64,000 bases of DNA from Colwellia sp. C1TZA3 (GCF_007954265.1 NZ_VOLS01000006.1:1-64000); one strand, 5' to 3'. Positions 9,216 to 18,004 are shown, numbered from the stretch's first letter. Notes: generated from the sequence alone by a model not told the origin. Made by a program: numbers and translations.

Positions 9216-9240
9216 TATCAGCTGAATTACTCGGCTGATA
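9216..9240 (+). promoter_or_regulatory. Hairpin in the sufB-sufC spacer
   Basis: TATCAGC and GCTGATA form a 7-bp stem with an 11-nt loop in the 91-bp spacer between sufB and sufC, followed by AAAGTTTTAT. It lacks a strong T tract. It could be an mRNA processing or stability element or a weak attenuator. Confidence 0.35.
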
Positions 9241-9272
9241 AAAGTTTTATAAAAATATATTAAGGTTAAAAG

Positions 9273-10046
9273 ATGCTAAAAATTGCAAATTTAAGAGCCA
9301 CAGTCGATGATAAAGAAATTCTTAAAGGATTAAATATTGAGGTTAAACCTGGTGAAGTACACGCCATTATGGGCCCCAATGGTAGCGGTAAAAGTACCTT
9401 ATCTAATGTACTCGCTGGTCGTGATAATTATCACACAACCGATGGAACTGTACTGTTTGAAGGTAAAGACTTATTAACCCTTGCACCTGAAGAGCGGGCC
9501 CGCGAAGGTGTTTTTCTTGCCTTTCAATACCCAGTTGAAATCCCTGGGGTCAGTAACCTTGAGTTTTTAAAAACATCACTCGAGTGTCTCCACACTCATC
9601 AAAATAAGCCGCTACTCAGTGCTGTTGAGTTTATGAAACTGGCGCGTGAAAAATGTAAGCTTGTTGATCTAGATACCGATTTTCTTAAGCGTGGTGTCAA
9701 TGAAGGCTTTTCAGGTGGTGAAAAAAAACGTAACGATATTCTGCAAATGTTAATGCTAGAGCCGACGTTATGTCTACTTGACGAGACCGACTCCGGCCTA
9801 GATATCGATGCGCTAAAAGTAGTGGCTGATGGTATTAATGCCTTACGTAGTCCCGATCGTTCGTTTGTCTTAATCACTCACTACCAACGATTACTAGATT
9901 ACGTACAACCTGACTTTGTCCATGTCTTGGTTGACGGACAGATCGTTAAATCTGGCGGCAGTGAACTGGCGTTAGAATTAGAGGAAAAAGGCTACAGTTG
10001 GTTAGAAAGTGGAACTGAGCAGCCTGCTAACTCACTTAAGGCTTAA
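9273..10046 (+). CDS. sufC: SufC, ATPase of the SufBC2D complex
   Basis: Protein of 257 residues with an ABC-type nucleotide-binding fold: Walker A GPNGSGKST (residues 34-42), Q-loop FQYP, the SufC-specific signature FSGGEKKRNDILQ, Walker B LCLLDE followed by the D-loop SGLD, and the H-loop THYQR. SufC is a cytoplasmic ATPase that drives conformational change in SufB-SufD and is not a membrane transporter. It starts after a 91-bp spacer containing a hairpin and is followed 2 bp later by sufD. Confidence 0.97.
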   Translation: MLKIANLRATVDDKEILKGLNIEVKPGEVHAIMGPNGSGKSTLSNVLAGRDNYHTTDGTVLFEGKDLLTLAPEERAREGVFLAFQYPVEIPGVSNLEFLKTSLECLHTHQNKPLLSAVEFMKLAREKCKLVDLDTDFLKRGVNEGFSGGEKKRNDILQMLMLEPTLCLLDETDSGLDIDALKVVADGINALRSPDRSFVLITHYQRLLDYVQPDFVHVLVDGQIVKSGGSELALELEEKGYSWLESGTEQPANSLKA

Positions 10047-10048
10047 CC

Positions 10049-11371
10049 ATGAATAATTTAAACGCAATAACAACTGACTTCACTGCGAAGCAACAGCCTG
10101 ATAAAAACGCGTGGTTACAAACTATTCGTGATGCGGCTAGCGAACGTTTGACCAGCCTACAATTACCGACCAAGAAAACGGAAGATTGGAAATATCTTAA
10201 ACTTGAAAAACTCTTAGCCAGTGAGCCTATCGATACTGAGAGTATCAAGGATCTTGAGGCAAAAAGTGTCAATGATATTAATCAATTACTTGCACAATCC
10301 TTGATAAGTTCTCTTGATGCGTATCGGTTAGTTTTTGTTAATGGCGTATTTGTCAGTGAATTATCTCAACATAATAACAATCCTTATAGTGTTTTATTTT
10401 CTGAGGCCAGTGCCGCTCAGCAAGAGCTCATTGTTGCTCACCTAGATACCAGTCATAACTACTACCATGACTACTTCTCTAGCTTAAATAGCGAACAATT
10501 TGAAGACGGTTTGCTTATTCACATTCCTATGGATTGTCATGTTGAAAAACCTTTTTATATCGTCAATCTTACGCTAGGTGAGCAGCCAAAAACCCACATG
10601 ATGCGGGTATTAGTTGTTGCTGAAACCGGCAGTAATGCGACAATAATTGAGCATGAAGACGCCCCACTTAAGCATACGGGTATGGTTAATACAGTGATTG
10701 AATGTTTTGTTAATGACCAGGCAAAGATCACGCATAGCCGGATACAACTTGATGAAAGTGTGACCAGTATATGCAGTCACCGTGTGCAGCAAGGTCGCGA
10801 TAGCATTTATCAGCAACATCAAATTAGCTTAGGCGCTAAACTAAAACGCAATGATCTTACCGTGTCTTTACAAGGTGAGCATGCGAAAACCGATATTAGA
10901 GCCAGTTTCTACGCCCGTGACCAGCAAACTATTGATAACCATACTTGCCTGGAACATATTGTGCCTAACTGCACCAGCAATGAAGTTTTTCGAGGTTTAG
11001 TCGATAACGAAGCCAATGCCGTATTTAATGGCCGTATTCATATTCATCCAGACGCCCAAAAAACCTTGGCCGAGCTCAGTAATAAAAATTTATTACTCTC
11101 AGATCTTGCCACTATTAACACTAAACCAGAACTTGAAATTTATGCTGATGATGTCAGATGTTCACATGGTGCTACCGTGGGTCAAATTGATAGTGAGGCC
11201 TTGTTTTACCTGCAATCTAGAGGTATTTCAAAAGTCGAAGCTAAACGGCTATTGAGCATGGCTTTTATTGCCGAAATAGTTGGTCAGCTAACGGAAAAAA
11301 GTGTTCAAGAGTTTGTTACACAACGTTTATCAAGCTTATTTTCATCATTGCAGTACGAGGGAGAGAAATAA
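10049..11371 (+). CDS. sufD: SufD, scaffold subunit of the SufBC2D complex
   Basis: Protein of 440 residues homologous to SufB in its C-terminal beta-helix. The conserved CSHGATVGQID segment with the functional histidine lies near residue 370, followed by the ALFYLQSRGI helix. The N-terminal part is helical and variable, as is usual. SufD pairs with SufB in the SufBC2D complex and is needed for iron acquisition during cluster assembly. It begins 2 bp after sufC and ends 2 bp before sufS, so it is tightly operonic. Confidence 0.95.
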   Translation: MNNLNAITTDFTAKQQPDKNAWLQTIRDAASERLTSLQLPTKKTEDWKYLKLEKLLASEPIDTESIKDLEAKSVNDINQLLAQSLISSLDAYRLVFVNGVFVSELSQHNNNPYSVLFSEASAAQQELIVAHLDTSHNYYHDYFSSLNSEQFEDGLLIHIPMDCHVEKPFYIVNLTLGEQPKTHMMRVLVVAETGSNATIIEHEDAPLKHTGMVNTVIECFVNDQAKITHSRIQLDESVTSICSHRVQQGRDSIYQQHQISLGAKLKRNDLTVSLQGEHAKTDIRASFYARDQQTIDNHTCLEHIVPNCTSNEVFRGLVDNEANAVFNGRIHIHPDAQKTLAELSNKNLLLSDLATINTKPELEIYADDVRCSHGATVGQIDSEALFYLQSRGISKVEAKRLLSMAFIAEIVGQLTEKSVQEFVTQRLSSLFSSLQYEGEK

Positions 11372-11373
11372 CC

Positions 11374-12633
11374 ATGTCTTCTTTATCAGCCGTTGCACCA
11401 AAAAATAGCATTGGCAGTACCTTCGATATTGCCAAAATAAGGCAAGATTTTCCAATATTAAATCAAAGCATTAAAGGTCGACCCTTAGTCTATTTGGATA
11501 ATGCTGCCACGACTCAAAAACCACAGGTTGTCATTGATGCCATCAGTCAATTTTATGGCAATAGCAATGCGAATGTCCATCGAGGTGCCCATAGTTTAAG
11601 TGATAATGCTACTGAGTTATTTGAGCATGCACGTACTAAGGTACAAGGTCTTATTAATGCCAAAAAAAGTCATGAAATAATTTGGACCAAAGGGACGACT
11701 GAAGCCATTAACATAATTGCTAGCGGCTTGGCACAAAGTATTTTAAAACCTGGCGATGAAATACTTATTTCGGCCATGGAGCACCATGCCAACATTGTGC
11801 CTTGGCAAATGGCGGCACAGCGAAGTGGTGCGAAACTAGTGGTTGCGCCGATAAATAAGCAAGGCGAGTTGAACTTTTCAGCTTATAAAAAATTGCTCAA
11901 TAAAAATACCGCTATTGTTGCCATGACGCATGTCTCCAATACCCTTGGCACGATTAATCCGGTTAAAGAGATTGTGCAGCTTGCCAAGCAAGTGGGTGCA
12001 ATTACCGTGATCGATGGTGCACAAGCCATTGCGCATTCTACTGTTGATGTACAGCAGCTCGATTGCGATTTTTACGTTTTCTCTGGTCATAAATTATTTG
12101 GTCCTACGGGCATTGGCGTTTTATACGGCAAAGAACAGCGCTTAGAACAACTGCCCCCCTTTCAAACCGGTGGTGAGATGATCAAAACAGTGTCATTCCA
12201 ACAGGCAACATGGAATGAACTACCTTATAAGTTTGAAGCAGGTACGCCAAATATTGCTGGCGCTGTCGGACTTGGCGCAGCAATAGATTACTTTAATAGC
12301 ATTGACCGAGTCGGTGCGATGCGACATGAACAACGGTTACTAGATCATTGTTTAGTGCTGGCAGAGGGTATGGACGATATTGAGCTCTATGGCACAGCAA
12401 AAAATAAGACCGCTATTGTGTCTTTTCTGCTAGGTGATGCGCATCCAAGCGATGTCGGAACCTTACTTAATCAACAAGGCGTTGCTGTACGCACAGGTCA
12501 TCATTGCACGATGCCATTAATGAACGAGCTTGGCATTGCAGGCACGGTACGCGCCTCGTTTTCTCTTTACAATACGGAAGAAGAAGTGGCAATATTATTT
12601 GCCGCGTTAACTAAAGTTAAAAGCTTCTTATAA
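11374..12633 (+). CDS. sufS: SufS, cysteine desulfurase (class II)
   Basis: Protein of 419 residues, a PLP-dependent cysteine desulfurase. Visible: DNAATTQKP near the N terminus, the EHHAN segment, the PLP-lysine motif SGHKLFGPTG, and the active-site cysteine in RTGHHCTMP near the C terminus with the short loop typical of the SufS/CsdA class. It strips sulfur from L-cysteine and passes persulfide to SufE, encoded at the end of this operon. It has a slightly longer N terminus than E. coli SufS. Confidence 0.97.
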   Translation: MSSLSAVAPKNSIGSTFDIAKIRQDFPILNQSIKGRPLVYLDNAATTQKPQVVIDAISQFYGNSNANVHRGAHSLSDNATELFEHARTKVQGLINAKKSHEIIWTKGTTEAINIIASGLAQSILKPGDEILISAMEHHANIVPWQMAAQRSGAKLVVAPINKQGELNFSAYKKLLNKNTAIVAMTHVSNTLGTINPVKEIVQLAKQVGAITVIDGAQAIAHSTVDVQQLDCDFYVFSGHKLFGPTGIGVLYGKEQRLEQLPPFQTGGEMIKTVSFQQATWNELPYKFEAGTPNIAGAVGLGAAIDYFNSIDRVGAMRHEQRLLDHCLVLAEGMDDIELYGTAKNKTAIVSFLLGDAHPSDVGTLLNQQGVAVRTGHHCTMPLMNELGIAGTVRASFSLYNTEEEVAILFAALTKVKSFL

Positions 12634-12678
12634 CTCAAGCATGATAATGAAAATGACGACAACAAGGGTAATTTTATT

Positions 12679-13035
12679 ATGACTGTAATGACTTTTGAAC
12701 CAAATAATCCCAGTGTATCTGTGAGTGAAAATGCTCGTATTTACCTGTCTAAAAACATACAAAATAAGCAGGCCATGGGTCTGTGTTTTTCAGTGAAAAA
12801 AAGTGGCTGTAATGGTTTTAAATATGTACTAGATTTTATTGACGATACTGACGTCAGTGAAGACTTAGTTATGATCAAGGATGACAAGTTAACGCTTTAT
12901 GTCACTCAAGAAGCCTTACCTTATGTCAATGGCACTGAAATTGATTGTGTTACTGAAGGCTTGAACCAAGTCATCAAGTTTATCAATCCAAATAGCTCAG
13001 CTGAATGCGGTTGCGGTGAAAGCTTTTCAGTTTAA
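12679..13035 (+). CDS. sufA: SufA/IscA-type Fe-S carrier protein
   Basis: Protein of 118 residues of the HesB/IscA family. The three conserved cysteines are Cys44 (KSGCNG) and Cys110/Cys112 in the C-terminal CGCGESF motif. A-type carriers receive clusters from SufBC2D and pass them to target apoproteins. Here the gene follows sufS instead of leading the operon as in E. coli. By sequence alone it could also be called an ErpA/IscA paralogue; the suf context favours SufA. Confidence 0.9.
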   Translation: MTVMTFEPNNPSVSVSENARIYLSKNIQNKQAMGLCFSVKKSGCNGFKYVLDFIDDTDVSEDLVMIKDDKLTLYVTQEALPYVNGTEIDCVTEGLNQVIKFINPNSSAECGCGESFSV

Positions 13036-13083
13036 TAACGCCCTCAACCACATTGAAAAGTAGTAAAAAAAACAGAGAATACT

Positions 13084-13620
13084 ATGAAAAGTAAGATAAT
13101 TTCAGTTAATAGAGAGTGTCCCGCACAATTAGTGCCTGATGGAACTCCTATCACTATTAAAAAAGACAGCTTTGTCACCTTAACCCAATCATTAGGTGGA
13201 GCATATACCGTGCTACTTAACGGTAATATGGCACGCGTTGATGGTACTGATGCCGACGCGCTTGGCTTTGAGCCCATTGTTATAGAGTTTGAGCAGCCAA
13301 AAGGTACTTCAGATGATAAAGCCGTGATGGAAAGTAATGTCTGGGTAGCGATGTCTGCTGTCTACGACCCAGAAATGCCAGTCAATATTGTTGATTTAGG
13401 TTTGATCTATGACTGCAAAATAACTGACAATACCGTTGTAATTTCCATGACGTTAACAGCACCGGCTTGTGGTATGGGACCGGTATTGGTCAATGATGTC
13501 AAATACAAAGTTGGCCTAGTACCTAATGTCGAGTCGGTCGAAGTGGATCTTGTGCTTGACCCGCCATGGAGTCGAGAAATGATGACGGAAGAAGCACAAT
13601 TAGAGCTGGGACTATTTTGA
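13084..13620 (+). CDS. sufT: SufT, DUF59/MIP18-type Fe-S assembly factor
   Basis: Protein of 178 residues. An N-terminal portion of about 80 residues typical of SufT is followed by a DUF59 (MIP18-like) domain containing VYDPEMPVNIVDLGLIY and the conserved cysteine in TAPACGMG, then LDPPWSREMM. SufT proteins help mature Fe-S proteins under high demand and occur in suf operons of many bacteria, though not E. coli. Its stop codon overlaps the sufE start by one base (TGATG), so translation is probably coupled. Confidence 0.9.
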   Translation: MKSKIISVNRECPAQLVPDGTPITIKKDSFVTLTQSLGGAYTVLLNGNMARVDGTDADALGFEPIVIEFEQPKGTSDDKAVMESNVWVAMSAVYDPEMPVNIVDLGLIYDCKITDNTVVISMTLTAPACGMGPVLVNDVKYKVGLVPNVESVEVDLVLDPPWSREMMTEEAQLELGLF

Positions 13621-14078
13621 TGAGCAAACTGTCAGTTACTGGCTTAGTAGAAAGTCCTTTTGGTAGTAAAATTAACTCTGGCGACATCAAAGATACCCTC
13701 TGTTTTTTTGATGACTGGGAAGACCGTTACCGTTATATCATCGACCTTGGTAAGGAACTCCCTCCCGTACCAGCATCATGTAGAACAGACGAAAATCTTA
13801 TCATTGGCTGTCAAAGTCAAGTATGGCTAATATGCGAATACGATGAAATAAATAACCTGCTATTGATAGCTGTCGACAGTGAAGCCCAAATTGTTAAAGG
13901 ATTAGCGGCTATCGTTCTCAGTGCCTTTAATAAAAAATCACCTCAGGAAGTCACTGCATTTAATATTGAAGCGTTCTTTACTGACATTGATTTATTCAGC
14001 CATTTAAGTTCGATGCGCGGTAATGGCTTGCGTGCCATGGTGAAAAAAATATTACACTTAGCTAAGCATTATAGTTAA
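13620..14078 (+). CDS. sufE: SufE, sulfur acceptor for SufS
   Basis: Protein of 152 residues from ATG 13620; longer in-frame readings run into sufT and are not needed. The active cysteine is Cys64 in GCQSQVW, and the typical DDWEDRYRYIIDLGK segment is near residue 31. SufE takes the persulfide from SufS, stimulates the desulfurase and hands sulfur to SufB. It is the last gene of the suf operon; no clear intrinsic terminator follows. Confidence 0.93.
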   Translation: MSKLSVTGLVESPFGSKINSGDIKDTLCFFDDWEDRYRYIIDLGKELPPVPASCRTDENLIIGCQSQVWLICEYDEINNLLLIAVDSEAQIVKGLAAIVLSAFNKKSPQEVTAFNIEAFFTDIDLFSHLSSMRGNGLRAMVKKILHLAKHYS

Positions 14079-14447
14079 TAAGCTTACTGTAACGAAGTTA
14101 GCGTGATGAATGATCTGCAACGGTTTAAATATCGTATAAGATGTTAATTACTCAAACTAAAAAATTTTCTTTAGTACGCTCGGCGATTTATTACCCTCGG
14201 CGTATTTCCCTATTAATAATTTTTTCTTATAAAACGTACAGGTTTTATGCTCCTATATAATACTAATTTCGCCTGCTATTTTGGCAACAACCAGCATGGT
14301 TATCTCAGAAAATCATGCTCAATTGTAAGTTTTTAGGTGACTGAGTACAGATAATACTGTTGTAAATCCTCTGTTTTATGCCTGATTAATAAAAGTAATC
14401 AATATAGCTTATTTTTTATTTAGTCAAAATTCCTTACAGGATAAACC
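14079..14447. other. Spacer between sufE and fpr
   Basis: AT-rich spacer of 369 bp. I see no ORF, RNA gene or strong hairpin. It must hold the fpr promoter. An AGGATAAACC sequence directly precedes the fpr ATG and can act as ribosome binding site. Confidence 0.5.
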
Positions 14448-15230
14448 ATGCAAAAAAAATTTAATCCCGAAAAAGTCATCGATGTAGTCCATTGGAATGA
14501 TAGTCTTTTTTCTTTTAAAACTACCCGTAGCCAAGGCCTTCGCTTTAGAAACGGAGAATATATCATTATTGGCTTAGCGCAAGAAGGTACTAGACCCATC
14601 CTGCGGGCCTATAGTCTTGCTAGTGCAAACCATGAAGATTATTTAGAGTTTTTCAGTATTAAAGTTGAAGGGGGTGCTTTTACTTCCAAATTACAACATT
14701 TAGCTATTGGTGATGAAGTCATTATCGGCAGTAAACCAACCGGAACATTGGTTATAGATGATTTACGAGATGGTCGAAACCTCCTCTTAATCGGCACTGG
14801 AACAGGTTTGGCTCCGTTTTTAAGTATTATCAAAGACCCAGAAACTTATCAGCGCTTTGACAAAGTAATATTGTTTCATGGTGTGAGATATGTCAATGAA
14901 TTAGCTTATCACGAAATAATATCAACAGATCTTCCTCAACATGAATATCTTGGTGACATGATTAGTGAACAGTTAATCTACTATCCGAGTGTTACGCGTG
15001 AGGCCTATAAAAATCAAGGGCGCATTACTGATTTAATCAAAACAGGCAAGCTCTGTCTTGATATTGACATACCTGAACTTGATCCTGAATTTGACCGCGT
15101 GATGTTATGTGGTAGCCCTTCGATGCTAAAAGACACCTGTGCTATGCTCGATGAAAAAGGCTTCAATGAGAGTCGCAAAAAAGGTGTGCAAGGCGACTAC
15201 GTTGTTGAAAGAGCTTTTGTAGAAAAATAA
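14448..15230 (+). CDS. fpr: Ferredoxin/flavodoxin-NADP(+) reductase
   Basis: Protein of 260 residues, a compact bacterial Fpr. It has the FAD-binding motif RAYSLAS (near residue 50), the NADP-binding glycine motif GTGTGLAPF (near 117), a CGSPSM motif and a C terminus ending VERAFVEK, close to the classical family end. It shuttles electrons between NADPH and ferredoxin or flavodoxin. The location just behind the suf operon suggests a link to Fe-S assembly or oxidative stress, but it has its own spacer and terminator, so co-transcription is not implied. Confidence 0.93.
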   Translation: MQKKFNPEKVIDVVHWNDSLFSFKTTRSQGLRFRNGEYIIIGLAQEGTRPILRAYSLASANHEDYLEFFSIKVEGGAFTSKLQHLAIGDEVIIGSKPTGTLVIDDLRDGRNLLLIGTGTGLAPFLSIIKDPETYQRFDKVILFHGVRYVNELAYHEIISTDLPQHEYLGDMISEQLIYYPSVTREAYKNQGRITDLIKTGKLCLDIDIPELDPEFDRVMLCGSPSMLKDTCAMLDEKGFNESRKKGVQGDYVVERAFVEK

Positions 15231-15270
15231 GAGTTCTACTTTAATTTCATCAAAAATTAGACATTTATAG

Positions 15271-15301
15271 AATAGTTCAGCTTATTGCTGAGCTATTTCT
15301 T
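15271..15301 (+). terminator. Intrinsic terminator candidate after fpr
   Basis: An 11-bp stem, AATAGTTCAGC with GCTGAGCTATT (one G-T pair), with loop TTATT, followed by TCTTAAC. It lies 40 bp beyond the fpr stop codon. Confidence 0.6.
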
Positions 15302-15548
15302 AACTCACATCAATTTATGTTAAATTCAATTTACTCAGATGAAGTAATTAAATTCCACTGTATTCATAGTAAAATCGCTATGGCTAGGCCAACTAGCAGT
15401 ATTTACCGAGGTAGCATTGACTATCTGCATCCACAGTATTATCAAATAAGCTTTTTAAGATAAGAGGTATTAAACATTAACCAGCCACTATATTTTCTTC
15501 ACAGCTTATAAAATCACTAGTTTTTCTTTTTTTACCATGTATCAAGTA

Positions 15549-15576
15549 ATACCAATTTGATTAATCAACTTGGTAT
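15549..15576. repeat. Family B element, terminal-repeat-only remnant (B1)
   Basis: ATACCAATTTGATTA and ATCAACTTGGTAT abut with no interior, as if both ends of a family B element had been joined by internal deletion. It directly adjoins copy A3. Confidence 0.6.
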
Positions 15577-15577
15577 T

Positions 15578-15737
15578 ATACCAATCCCATTAAGTTATTG
15601 CTCACTTGTACTAGTTAAAATAGCTCAAGGCTGTGTTGCTCTCAATCCCAATAGCCAGCTATTGCTCAATCGAGCGCCTTACCTTGAGTTATTTTTCCTG
15701 CGCACAACAAGATCACAAACTTAATGGAACTGGTATA
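15578..15737 (+). repeat. Family A MITE-like element, copy A3
   Basis: Complete family A element, from ATACCAATCCCATTAAGTT to AACTTAATGGAACTGGTAT. It belongs to the subtype with CTCAATCCC in the centre. It lies in the long spacer between fpr and proteorhodopsin, next to two family B elements. Confidence 0.9.
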
Positions 15738-15763
15738 AGTCATTATCTCAATTTTTCGATGTT

Positions 15764-15927
15764 ATACCAATCTTACTAATTATCTGCTTATTCCTGCTGG
15801 TTAAAAAAACCAACTATTGCGTTATTTATTTAATAATTATAACAACTAGTTATTAAATAAATGTCTTATATTTGGTCGCTTTCCCTGCATATAAAGTAGA
15901 CCACCTAATTCATAAAATTGCTATTAC
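15764..15927 (+). repeat. Family B MITE-like element, copy B2
   Basis: About 164 bp beginning ATACCAATCTTACTAATTA and ending AAAATTGCTATTA, a decayed right end. The interior shares GCGTTATTTATTTAAT and TAAAGTAGACCACCTAATT with copy B4. It has no coding capacity. Confidence 0.75.
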
Positions 15928-15960
15928 AACATTGCATTGATATACCAAATTAAAAATAAC

Positions 15961-16196
15961 CACTCAATTAACTGAGTTTTTTTTAGACTTTTTTCGTATG
16001 TAAGTTAACCTATAAGTTAACCTATAAGTTTAGAACTCTGAAATAAAATGATTTATTCGATTTTAGAGTAATGAAATTACAGGTGGGATATTCAGTTTTT
16101 ATAAGAAAGATAAAAGCTGATATAACTGAAATAGAAGTGTCTTATGTCAATTTTCTATTAGGCATCTTGCACTACAGATAATGATAACACTTTATA
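15961..16196 (+). promoter_or_regulatory. Upstream region of proteorhodopsin
   Basis: This stretch holds a near-palindrome followed by eight T residues (15962-15985, possible weak terminator), a 12-bp tandem repeat TAAGTTAACCTA (16001-16024, plus a partial third unit to about 16031), and TTGCAC 18 bp upstream of TTTATA (16167-16196). The latter pair would give a leader of only about 8 nt, so the true promoter may lie further upstream. GATAATGATAAC at 16177 resembles half of a Fur box. All assignments are tentative. Confidence 0.35.
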
Positions 16197-16210
16197 TGTA
16201 GGGGTTTTAA

Positions 16211-16930
16211 ATGACAAACAACTTAACTTCCGGCGATGCAGTCGGTATGTCCTTTTGGCTAATATCTATGGCACTTGTTGCTGCCACAGCATTTTTCTTT
16301 GTTGAGCGTGACCGCGTTGCAGGTAAATGGAAAACATCCCTGACAGTGTCAGGGCTTGTTACGCTAATTGCGGCAGTCCACTATTTTTACATGCGTGATG
16401 TTTGGGTCGCTACCGGTGAGTCACCAACAGCATTTCGATACATTGACTGGTTGTTGACCGTGCCACTACTGATGGTAGAATTTTATTTAATTCTATCTGC
16501 AGTAGCTAAAGTACCCGCTGGTGTTTTCTGGCGTTTATTACTTGGTTCTATCGCTATGCTTGGCTTTGGCTATGCTGGCGAAACAGGCATGATGGATGCA
16601 CAATTAGCATTTTGGCCATCAATGGCAGCTTGGGGCTTCATAATATGGGAAATATTTAAAGGCGAAGCAAGCCGAATTAATGCTGGATTAGCCAATCCTC
16701 ATGTACAAAAAGCTTATAAAACAATGACGCTTCTGGTCACTGTCGGTTGGGCTATTTATCCACTGGGTTATTTTGTGGGTTATTTCACTAATGGCGCAGA
16801 CGCCGGCACTATGAATATTATTTATAATGTTGCTGACTTCTGGAACAAAATAGCCTTTGGTGTTGTTATCTGGGCAGCGGCAGTTGCTGACACAGACTCA
16901 AAACAAGAAGCATCCACGAAAGTAAGTTAG
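16211..16930 (+). CDS. Proteorhodopsin, predicted green-absorbing light-driven proton pump
   Basis: Type I rhodopsin of 239 residues with seven hydrophobic helices. Key residues are visible: His57, counter-ion Asp79, Thr83 and proton donor Glu90 (the D-T-E pattern of proton pumps), Leu87 at the spectral tuning position (Leu predicts green, Gln blue), and the retinal Schiff-base lysine Lys213 in helix G. Phe134 lies where antenna-binding xanthorhodopsins have glycine, so a carotenoid antenna window is not expected. AGGGG precedes the ATG. A terminator-like hairpin separates it from crtE; the downstream genes make its retinal. Function is a family inference. Confidence 0.96.
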   Translation: MTNNLTSGDAVGMSFWLISMALVAATAFFFVERDRVAGKWKTSLTVSGLVTLIAAVHYFYMRDVWVATGESPTAFRYIDWLLTVPLLMVEFYLILSAVAKVPAGVFWRLLLGSIAMLGFGYAGETGMMDAQLAFWPSMAAWGFIIWEIFKGEASRINAGLANPHVQKAYKTMTLLVTVGWAIYPLGYFVGYFTNGADAGTMNIIYNVADFWNKIAFGVVIWAAAVADTDSKQEASTKVS

Positions 16931-16945
16931 AAAGACTAAAATACA

Positions 16946-16977
16946 GGGAGAGTCAGATTTTCTGACTCCTCCTTTTT
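16946..16977 (+). terminator. Terminator hairpin between proteorhodopsin and crtE
   Basis: Stem GAGTCAGA/TCTGACTC (16950-16968) with a TTT loop, extended by outer G-C pairs and followed by TTTTT. It lies 15 bp beyond the rhodopsin stop codon and 59 bp before crtE. It could limit read-through so that rhodopsin mRNA exceeds carotenoid-enzyme mRNA, or separate the two units. Confidence 0.75.
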
Positions 16978-17035
16978 AAAAATTTAAAATAATAAAGTAA
17001 TCCTTCATAGGTTACGTATTTTAAGGGTACTAATA

Positions 17036-18004
17036 ATGTTCCCAATAAACACAAATAATGTTCTAACATTAAAAACTTTGGACGCCTTTTATAAGGCTGA
17101 GATGCCAAATTCAAATAGTAGCCTAACTGAGGCCGCCGTATACCATTTTAAAAATCCAGGCAAATCATTTCGGGCCCAGCTGGCACTATCAAGTGGTTCA
17201 GCTTTAGGTTTAAACGTATACGACAATTTACATTGGGCAGCAGCGTGCGAACTGTTACATAACGCATCATTAATACACGACGATATTAGTGACTCTAGTA
17301 CACACCGGCGTGGGCAGGAGAGTATCCATAAGCATTTTGGCTCTGACATGGCTTTGTGCTTAGGTGATTGGATGGTTGCTAAAGCTTTTGAATTAGCCTC
17401 AAGAAATAGTGGTTATGGCGGCCCATTGGTTGGATTGCTTGCGCGGTCTATGCAGGAGACATGTAGTGGTCAAATATCTGACATCACTCAGCGCCAATGT
17501 GCTGAGTTAGCAGAATGGCAACGCATTGCTAAAAGCAAAACAGCACCACTGCTAATTGCTCCAATTAAAGGCGCGGCTTTAGCTGCAGGCCTAAGTGATA
17601 ACCTAGACAGTTTAAGGTCGCTAGAAACACTAGTAGGTTTTTGTGGTCTTGCTTATCAAGGTCGCAATGACATCGATGATATTGTGCCATCGAGCCACCG
17701 ATCAAGTGATCTTGACGGACGAAAGCCTAATTTAGTTATCAGCTTATTCGTTCGAGAAGGTTTAGGGCGAGATGATTTTAACATTTGGTATATGTCTAGT
17801 GATAATTCGTTGTTAACTCATTGGCAACGCCGTATCGCATCGAGTGACGTGATACTCAGTGCTAACAAATCTGTTGATTACTGGCTAGCAAAAGCAGAGC
17901 AGCTTGTTAATCGTTTACCCATCCAACTTCAGCCAGTTGCTTATGGATTGGTTAACTCGGTTAAATTAAAAACAGTGCTTAAATATCAAGGGTGGTCTGG
18001 TTGA
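17036..18004 (+). CDS. crtE: Geranylgeranyl diphosphate synthase
   Basis: Trans-prenyltransferase of 322 residues. The first Asp-rich motif is DDISD in HDDISDSSTHRRG (near residue 82), the short DDxxD form. The second is in GRNDIDDI (near residue 213). In this context it makes C20 GGPP from farnesyl or smaller diphosphates for phytoene synthesis. AAGGG precedes the ATG. It is the first gene of crtE-crtI-crtB-crtY-blh-fni and its end overlaps or abuts crtI. Confidence 0.9.
   Translation: MFPINTNNVLTLKTLDAFYKAEMPNSNSSLTEAAVYHFKNPGKSFRAQLALSSGSALGLNVYDNLHWAAACELLHNASLIHDDISDSSTHRRGQESIHKHFGSDMALCLGDWMVAKAFELASRNSGYGGPLVGLLARSMQETCSGQISDITQRQCAELAEWQRIAKSKTAPLLIAPIKGAALAAGLSDNLDSLRSLETLVGFCGLAYQGRNDIDDIVPSSHRSSDLDGRKPNLVISLFVREGLGRDDFNIWYMSSDNSLLTHWQRRIASSDVILSANKSVDYWLAKAEQLVNRLPIQLQPVAYGLVNSVKLKTVLKYQGWSG

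Noticed and set aside
16177-16195. Fur box before proteorhodopsin
   Set aside because: Only two of the three hexamers resemble GATAAT; similar AT-rich words are frequent here. Kept only as a hint in the upstream-region entry.
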